Shown here: positions 27,001 to 36,603 of the stretch, piece by piece
How positions within the stretch are numbered: the stretch's first letter is position 1
Layout of the letters: every line of letters begins with the position of its first letter
From: Apostichopus japonicus
Taxonomy: Eukaryota > Echinodermata > Holothuroidea > Aspidochirotida > Stichopodidae
Direction of reading: 5' to 3'
DNA: 64,000 nucleotides
Assembly (NCBI RefSeq): GCF_037975245.1
Contig: NC_092568.1
Location: forward strand, 9,447,501-9,511,500
Program-made: the position numbers and the translations under genes
The notes under the pieces: generated by a model
What the model was told of the DNA's origin: nothing
The model's database searches: none
The model's input: only the letters and a program-made list of their open reading frames with translations

Positions 27001-30000
27001 TCCCATGTCCCCATAAATTGGGCTTGTCTGGTCCTGTTATTACATCATTTTGCAAAAGAACTTTACAAGTCAGTAGTCAAGATGAATATTATATCACCAA
27101 GGCATCATGAAAATCCATGGACATTCCCATGTCCTCATAAATTGGGTTTGTCTGGTCACCTGAATTATTACATCATTTTAAAACGAACTCAATCAGTCAG
27201 TGAAAAATCACTGCAAAAAATCTGCTTTAAGTCAGCCCTGCAGAATTTTTTCACTGTCTATGTACAATTTGTTCCTAGATGGATGGTTTACAGATAATCC
27301 GGGCACACAAACTTTCTGTTAAAGAGTTGAAAGCAATATGAAAATCTGACCACAGGTTTCCTCTTGAATTGTCCAGTCCAAATCAATGAGGTCTAATGCT
27401 TGCAGTCTTTAAGAAGTGTTCATTGGCTGTTTACATTAATAGCAATTAACCCTCATCATCTGTTTCCATGGTTATGTTACAAGATAATGGAAATTTCCTT
27501 TTTTTCGTATTTTAGAACTCACCTCCCTACCAATGAAAAGACTGCCAATGCTGTCATTGGTCTCAGCGTGACCGATGACAAGATCTACACTTACACTGTG
27601 GATGGCACCATCAGATTTTACCGTTTACAGGTGAGCAGTGGCGTAGCCAGACTTTTCCATTTGGGGGGGGCAAAGGGGGGTGAAGGGTATGATTGGTGGG
27701 GCAGACTAAGCTAGTACAAAAAACATATCAAACAGTTTGCATGACAAACTGTGGCAAATCGGGTATTGTGTCAGCAGTGTAGGGTACAGATGGTCACTCT
27801 AGTTAGCTGACGTTTTATGTTATTTCCCACATAGGTATTATTAACGATAAAACAGATCACTGAAAAAGTCATCGCTAATTCTCTTTTAAAAATCTGAATA
27901 GACTATGCTCTTTCTGTCAGTATTCAAAGATGATCAGCATGATATCTGACTTGCCTGGGAGTGTAACCACCCCCCCCCCCCCAATCAACAAAAGATGTTA
28001 TCATTCCCCCTTCGGGCCCTTCTTTTGCACTTTCTAGGGCTCACTCAAATAGTCTAGCGAACGTTAATTCGCCTATTCTGATGACTGTCTGCGAACTTAT
28101 TGACGAATTTCGCGCCCTATTACAGAAGTGACCATATTTTCATGACTGAAATTGGGGACATTTATTGCGTGACTGATATGGGGAGGGGTTTAAGGGGAGG
28201 GGCTGTGTGGAAAATTTTCAAGTGCCTAAGGTGCTAAGATGTAAAATGGTGATACTTTGAAGCACTTATTTAAAATGTAGCTTTTTCTTAAATGAAATCC
28301 ACTTACATTACGTGGTTCTTTGAGAGCTTGTGATTTGCTCATGCTCACACTATAAGTGTCGTTGTGTCGCCGTATAGTTGCCATAGTTGCTAGATCGATC
28401 TAGCATATTTTTAAGTGTTTCCACTTTACACTGGCCCACCTGAAATACTGGTTATAAGTTCCGTTCTGCGACTGCACACTTGACTAAATTTTGTTTTTAC
28501 AATTATTTTACTAATAATGTGGGATATTTTCGAAATTCCTGAACATTTTGACGAATCGGGGACATTTTCGGGGACACTTGTTCATCGGGGACAGCACACT
28601 GTAATCGGGGACTGTCCCCAAATATCTGTCTGGTCACCTCGGGCCTATGAGCTCACTACGGATACACAAACGTATATAGACTACTAGGCTGTTCTGTGTT
28701 GAATGTACCTAACCCAAGAAACACATCGCGATTGGTCGCGTAGGCGTCGCAAAACATGTTGTAAGTTTCAGTCAAAATGCAAATTGTTTCTAAATACTGT
28801 GATATTCATTCTGCCATACACGTCACGCACGTGTGAATCATTTCGGAACACAATCCAGGGATAACCATGTGAACATAAACTGAACGTAGCCTCCGCTTGT
28901 GAGTGCCGCGGAGACTGTTTAATTAAATTGCCAACCCGTTTCCACATTTGACAATACAGAGACAGTGGCGTTTTTTGCGCTGCTGCTTGGGTCAAATTCT
29001 TTTTCAAGGCAATGTTCCCATGGAGGTGATTTTTATTTTGGCCACCCAATTTCGCAGATAGAGAATTAGGTAAAAGGTAAAGAATAAAAATTGCATAAAA
29101 ACCATGGTAATATACACATAGGCCCAGCAACATATGGAGTGTGCATTCAAGTTTTTTTTCTCAGTCAATAATTCCATTTAGGGGGCAAGTGGGGGGGCGA
29201 GCATTTCAACTGGGGGCCTCCCGCCCCCCTGCCCCCCAACTGGCTACGCCACTGCAGGTGAGAGATTGAGTGTACATTGATCAAATTTGGTACGGAACTG
29301 TATCAGAAAGGATAGCTGCAGCAGCTGCAAGATTCCCAGCAGCAAAGCTGACAGACCAGCAATGCCCATGGTGTGAAACTGTTGCACTAAGTAGCTTTGA
29401 GTCAGTTGTGCGGATTATGTTAAGTTCCTTGTCGACCTTTGCCTGCAGAACCGGTGGCTTTCGAGTTGCCAGTACCATGAGACAACATATATGTAGACTT
29501 AAAGGCATTGAAGACTTGCCCCAAACCACGTGCGGCCATCAGAAAAAGTTAACTTTCCGTTGCTTGCAAGTGACGTTTTGTTCGTGCCGCTACAAAATGC
29601 AGACAGTAATGAAACGTGATACCTTGTTATCTTTAGCTAGATCTGAGATGTTCATCACTGTATTGTTTGTACACTGTGCTGGGTATTGACAGCAGCTGTA
29701 TGTACTGACAGTACACTAGTGTCTAATTTCCGACGGTAGCAAGCTGTGTGTGTGTATTTTCTGGGATCGATGGTGGTGTCTAACACTTCTGTTACACCTC
29801 ATTCGAAACTAGGTCAGATTACCGGCATTAGACGTTTCTCCTTTTTTCTTTCACACCCTTTAACATACACATCTGGGTATTCCACCCAAAATATGCACTC
29901 TTTATCTATCTTATATGAGTGTCGGTGGGGGATTCGCAAAATCAAAATAAATATCCAAAATTTCAGTGGAGTTTTCTGGATGGTGACTTCTAGTTACTAC

Positions 30001-33000
30001 AATTTTGAGTAAAATATGACTAATTCTCAATATTAAACAGACCTATTTTCTTTCTTTCTAACGTTGTCTCTAACATTCATGTTGGAAATATTGTAAATGT
30101 TTTGCAACATATGATAGACCAAGTTTTTTAACTTTCAAATCTGGTACCAATGTATTTTTGTTTATGCTTTTGACAAAGGAGAAGGAGGAGTGGTGGAGGA
30201 GGAAACCCTTCAATTAATAGAACCCCAGATTTTGAATTAAAAAAAAAAAAGTGAGATCAAAAAAAGTTGAAGAATGGCAAAAAATATATCTAAGGAACAA
30301 ACATTTTGCTGTCAGGCTCTGTTAAATTTCTTCCCTTCTTTTTCAAAGAATTTGTCTTGTGAGGGATCATATTCTGGACATGAGAAGAGAATAACGGGCC
30401 TGCACTTATGTGAAGATCCCGAAGACAAACGATCGCGTCTTTTGTTCACCAGTTCAAGAGATCAACAACTGCAGTGTCGTGTCTTGCGTGTAAGTATTAC
30501 ATGACCATCTAAAAAAAAAAAAAAGTGTGAGATTTTTTTAATATTTTTGGGGGGAAAACTGTCATGTCTCACAGTCACCTGGATGATACTTAGGACTATA
30601 AAGTTGACTGAACAAAATCTAAGTCCAAGAATGAGCAGAAATTGTTAACCGGATAATCTACCCGACATGACGCCTGTAAAGCTACTTTAATTTGAGAACA
30701 ACATGCTGGAACATCAAGAAATACTGCTTGTGTGGTCGAGTCGAATAGAATACCAATAATGAGGCACTGGCAGAGGCGGTGATATATTTTATGAGAATGG
30801 AGATAAGTTGAGGGTGCTGGTTACTAAACTAAGCACCACAAGGGGTTAAGGTGGGAGTGGGGACAGGGGTCATGCACAAACTGATTAGATATAACATATA
30901 GGACTAATGTATTAGAATTTATATAAAATCGCAAGGGTGGTGATAAGTCTCGGATTATTAAATACAATTAGGTTCTCATTTTGCACAAACTGATCTGTTG
31001 TAAGTGTGATCTCTCAATTATACCTGGTCTGGTGTCCACCCCTTCCTCCCCTGAACGGGATATTCTACGAGAGGGGAACAATTTCCATCCTTTTGACCTA
31101 TAGGAAAGTTCATAAAATCTTACTATTCTCCATAAAGCAGGGAGCATAATTGTCTTCTCTTTATTTCCCCTTCCCTTTCCCCCACCCTCCCCCCCGCCCC
31201 ACCTTCTCAACTTTTAGAAACAAATTGATATTCAGGTGAATGATGTCTTTCACATTGTTGAGCAAAATTCACCTCTTACTGTCTTTTCATCCTTGGCATC
31301 TTGATCTCTCTTTTCTCTAGGATGGTGAGCCAACGATGCTTAGTCTAGACTTGCGCCACCCAATCACCTGCATGGCAGCTACGAGTGGCTCGTTGTACTT
31401 GGGCCTCGCAAATGGACATGTGGATGTGCTCTCAATACAGGTATACTTTGTCGATTATCTCGTTTCCTTTCATCAACCTTATTTGATCAAAGATCTGCAG
31501 TATTTCCCTGAAATAAGCTAATAGACAGTCAACTGATGGTTTGATACTCTCTCTCTCTAGAACTTCAATGAGCCTTTTGCTCCCACACCATAGGTCATTG
31601 CTCATTCATTGAGACAAGCAATTAGCTAAGTTAATCCCTTTCACTATGATCTGGGAGTAAATTCAACGACCAGAATTTCTGGGAAAAAGTAGAGCTTTGA
31701 AAACAAATAACAAACTTCGAGTATGGTAAAGTTTGAGGGCCATACTGATCAGGTTTAAGTTGTGCAAGTTTTCATTTAGACCATTGACCATGACACATCA
31801 CCACCCATCTTTTTTTGTATGTAAATTATCATCCCCACCTCCACCCCTCTCCTTCCCATAATTGACATTTATTTCCTCAAAATTTGTATAATATTTTTTT
31901 CTTTCAAATATTGTCTTTCACATTTCTGAGAACTGTATCATCAAACATGGTCATTAAAACATTTACTCCCATATTTGTGAATAAGTATAGCCACTTTCCT
32001 TATTTTCAAGTTTTTGTGATATTTTTTTTTCGTTCACTGATTGTCCTCAATAGAGTTTCAAGCGCTACGAATCGTTTGTCTGCCATAACAAAGAAATAGG
32101 ATGTGTGACCATAGCTGAGATTAATTACGAAAAATACTTGGTGACGGGAGCTTACGATGCCAAACTAGCCATCCATTCAATAGCAAGTGGTTCCCTCCAC
32201 GGTACACTGGAAGGCCATGCAAGTAGCATCCTTTGTGTGAAGGTATGTATAACCCTATAACCCTCTCATAATATACTCAAGAATGACAGAAAGTAAAGTT
32301 TAATTGGGGAGGGGGGGGAGGGGGTTTCCAGGGGAAAGAAGCAAAATGGGTTCTCATGACTTTGAGAAGTCTTCAGAAAGGGGGGGGGGCTGGTGTTGTA
32401 ATAGTCATTAGGTAGGAATGTTGCCATCCATGCCCCAGGATTTACTATAAAAAGGGGTGTACTATATATAACAGGTATTACAAAGCCTGGTGATTTAAAA
32501 ACAAAACAATAGCTGATACTGACTGGATAACATTGATTCACCTCCCAACTTTGTAGCTTTACCTATTCTTTATGCATCATATTTGAATGAACAGAAAATT
32601 TATTGCCAATTCTGATGCATATCACCAGAGATGTATACAATCTGACACAAATTCCGTGTCATATCAAAGTATACAATTGACACTACTTGTCTGAGCTAAC
32701 CACACTTTCATAGGTCTAGTCCAAGCTCACCACACTTTCAAACTTTATGTCCAAGCCTACCACACTTTCATCCAAAGCTTACTACCCTTTGATATATAGC
32801 TTTAGTCCAAGCCTACCACACTTTCATCAAAAGCATACTACCCTTTGATAGCTTTAGTCCAAGCCTACGACACTTTCATAGAAAGCGTACTACCCTTTGA
32901 TAGCTTTAGTCCAAGCCTACCACACTTTCATAGAAAGCTCACTACCCTTTAATAGCTTTAGTCCAAGCCCACACTTTCATCAAAAGCTCACTACCCTTTA

Positions 33001-36000
33001 ATAGCTGTGGTCCAAGCCTACCACACTTTCATCAAAAGCTTACTACCCTTCGATAGCTTTAGTTCAAGCCTACCACACTTTCATAGAAAGCATACTACCC
33101 TTTGATAGCTTTAGTCCAAGCCTACCACACTTTCATAGAAAGCATACTACCCTTTGATAGCTTTAGTCTAAGCCTACCACACTTTCATCAAAAGCATACT
33201 ACCCTTTGATAGCTTTAGTCCAAGCCTACCACACTTTCATAGAAAGCATACTTCCCTTTGATAGCTTCATTCCAAGCCTACCACACTTTCATAGAAAGCT
33301 CACTACCCTTTAATAGCTTTAGTCCAAGCCCACACTTTAATCAAAAGCTCACTACCCTTTAATAGCTTTCGTCCAAGCCCACACTTTCATCAAAAGCTTG
33401 CTACCCTTCGATAGCTTTAGTTCAAGCCTACCACACTTTCATAACCCTAGACTATGAAATTGTCACAGGCCTCGACTATGAGTACTACTTATTCAAACTG
33501 ATGTGTACACTCAGGTGTGTGGCTAGGACAAGTTTACTGGTCACCACGGATTAACTGTTCTAAAGTCGTGTGAGAAGGCCTTGATCCATGACTGTAAACC
33601 TTCCAAGTTGAGCATTCTTTAACAATATTATGGCCGATGGTTTAATGAAGTTCTTCACTTGGTCTGTTTTGTTTTCTCCCTTTTTAGGCTGCTGGTAAAT
33701 TCATCATCAGTGGTTCCGTTGATTCTGCACTTTTACAACATGATTTCTTGGTTAGTATAATGGTACCTCTATTCTTCTATTCTATGTTTAGGTTCTTCTT
33801 TGTTAGTGTAATGGTACCTCAATTCTTCTTTTCTAAGTTTAGGTTCCTCTTTGTTAGTGTAATGGTACCTCAATTCTTCTATTCTATGTTTAGGTTCCTC
33901 TTTGTTAGTATAATGGTACCTCTATTCTTCTATTCTTTGTTTAGGTTCCTCTTTGTTAGTGTAATGGTACCTCTATTCTTCTTTTCTAAGTTTAGGTTCC
34001 TCTTTGTTAGTGTAATGGTACCTCAATTCTTCTATTCTATGTTTAGGTTCCTCTTGGTTAGTATAATGGTACCTCTATTCTTCTATTCTATGTTAAAAGT
34101 GAGGGGGTAATTTACTAATCAGGTGTGAATATCACATTGCAGGCTTGTAATATGTGTACTACAGCATTATACGAGTAGGGACCCGCTGCTCGCCTGTTTA
34201 CATGACTTTGTCCTCAGAATGACAGTAAGTTACAACCCACTAACTCAGTATAGAGCTTTATATTGACCTAGCAGGGTGAAGAATCCAAGTAGGCAGCTGT
34301 TTTTTGTTTTACAATGAGATATGAAAGATGTAAAGCACAATATTTTGCATTAATGATTTACATACATGTGTAGCAGCTTCTCTGTTTGTCTATCTCGGTG
34401 GAGCGGTGTAGATGGAGCGAAGGAAGGTAGGGTTTGGGTACCTTTCAGCCTTGTCGCTTTTCATCTATTGTTGTTTATATATAGTTACTTCTAAGACTAG
34501 GAAAAGACTGTATACCTCTGGCAGAACACCTATTTAGATAGAGGTTTAAAAAAAGTGAGTTTACTCTCTCAAAGGCTCACAGTTATTACTCAAACACTGC
34601 CCCAGAACGGTAACCTGTAGTAAATAGACTAAACTTCAGAAGTGTCTTGTCAAGGTTGTAATTAGAAAACAAAAGAACACTTGTGTTTTATTATGAAATG
34701 AAGAGCGTAGAGCTTCCATCTGGTTGATTTATATTTTGTGTCTCTTGTCCTTTTCCTCTCTCTAGACCAGGAGGTTAATGAAGCGTTACAATCATCATAC
34801 CAAGGCCATCACAGATATAAGTGTCCACCGATCCAAGATCTACACAGCATCCCTCGATGACAAAGTCAGAATCTTTGATTTTCATGTAAGCCTGCCCCAC
34901 CTGTTTTTTTTTATCTCTTGTTGATTATTATGTTGTTAGTATGTACGAGCTTGAGGTGAGGTCAAGTAAGGAGGTCATGACGATCAGAGAACAACACAGT
35001 CTGGTAGTCAGAACGGACAATGGTCCACCCTTAAATAGCAGGGAATTCAAAGACCTTGCAAGCTACTTAGGTTTTAAGCAGCGCAAATTCACGCCACGTT
35101 GGCCTCGCGCAAATGGTTTAGTGGAACGTTTTATGAAAACCTTGAAGAAGGTTTTCCGCACTGCATATGCAGAAGGAAAGTCATGGAAGCAGGAACTACA
35201 TCGGTTTTTACGAAATTATAGAGCGACACCACACACCTCAACGGGAGCACCCCCCGCACCCCTTCTTTTTGGTAGAGCTCTTCGTACGGGCATTCCAGAA
35301 ACAAGTGTACAAACCCCGCCTAATGACGTCACTCCTGAAAATGACAGAAGAGGGAAAGAAAGAATGAGAAAAGATGCTGACGCGCGTGCCAGAACAAGTA
35401 AACACTCCTTTAAAATTGGAGACTCTGTGCTTGTCAGAGAAGACGGTTATGTGAGCAAGCGCAATACCCCTTATAAGATCAATCCTTATATAGTAACTAG
35501 AGTCAAAGGGACCATGGTTACGGCATCGCGTGGAAGTCATAACATTACGCGTAACTGCTCCTCGTTCAAACTCCTCAAAAAACACCATGCCTGTAAAAAT
35601 CAGCCAAGTGACTCTGATACAGATGACGACATATATCCTTGCTGATCCTGCACCGCGCGCTGCACAGCCGCAGAACAGACCTAGTATGCACCCACGTCGC
35701 AATCGCCAACCACCGGCAAACTTGAAAGATGATGTCTAATCACCAACATATCTTTATAAGTCTTTAGTTATCTTTGTTTACTTATTGTTCAAATTGTACT
35801 ATGTACAATATCTTTATAAGTCTTTAGTTATCTTTGTTTACTTATCGTTCAAATTGTACTATGTACAATATCTTATAAAAAAGTTTATTATTTACTGTGC
35901 ACACTAGGCATTTCCATTCTCAGAAAACAAATGTTCACACAATTAATGATCGCATAATGTGAAATCAATTTGTAAAACTTGTGGTTTACAAAGCCTATAC

Positions 36001-36560
36001 ATATTTTACATAGCAGTTTTAGCCTAATGTCATAATAGGGTATCATCTCTTAAAGTTTGGAGGGATGTAGTGTTCATCCTGAACATTCTGTTATACATAT
36101 CATGTACGAGCCGGAGGTGAGGTCAAGAAAGGAGGTCATGAATACATGACTCAGAGAACAACACGGTCTGTCGTCCTTTGAATTTTATAAGGACTACCAC
36201 TGCCTAAATGGGCACAGGGGAGGAGACAGGCTGACTGTAATGGCGAGTGTGCGTACGTACATACGTGTGTGTGTGCGTGCGTGTGCTCCTCTGCTCCTCT
36301 GTCATCTCGGATGTTGCTTTATATTGGAGCGAAAATAAGACGAAACGGACATTCAATGTCATCACCTTCAAAGCTTTGTACTTCTGCTCTTTTCACAGAA
36401 AATGGAGCTTGTTACTACTATTGATGTGGAGAATGTCCTCTCCTTATGCAACAACAAACAAACTGTAAGCCATGCATGTTTACAAATATCATCAGCTTAC
36501 CCCACTCCTACCCCTTACCCTTTATATACATACATATATCTATATATATATCTATATATA

Positions 36561-36603
<43 letters not shown>

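Noticed and set aside
26264-27297. Spaced repeats that could suggest a CRISPR-like array or a repetitive protein
   Set aside because: Units are contiguous with no unique spacers, the genome is eukaryotic, and the frames are broken between units.
28768-29133. 121-codon minus-strand frame
   Set aside because: Lies within the hAT-type element and shows no transposase motif such as a BED finger or hATC region.
29270-29689. 139-codon frame inside ZNF106 intron 8
   Set aside because: Much of it is dispersed repeat family B, whose other copies are not open in the same way. No recognised domain.
33748-34110. 120-codon hydrophobic frame
   Set aside because: Pure 51-bp minisatellite translation in an intron.
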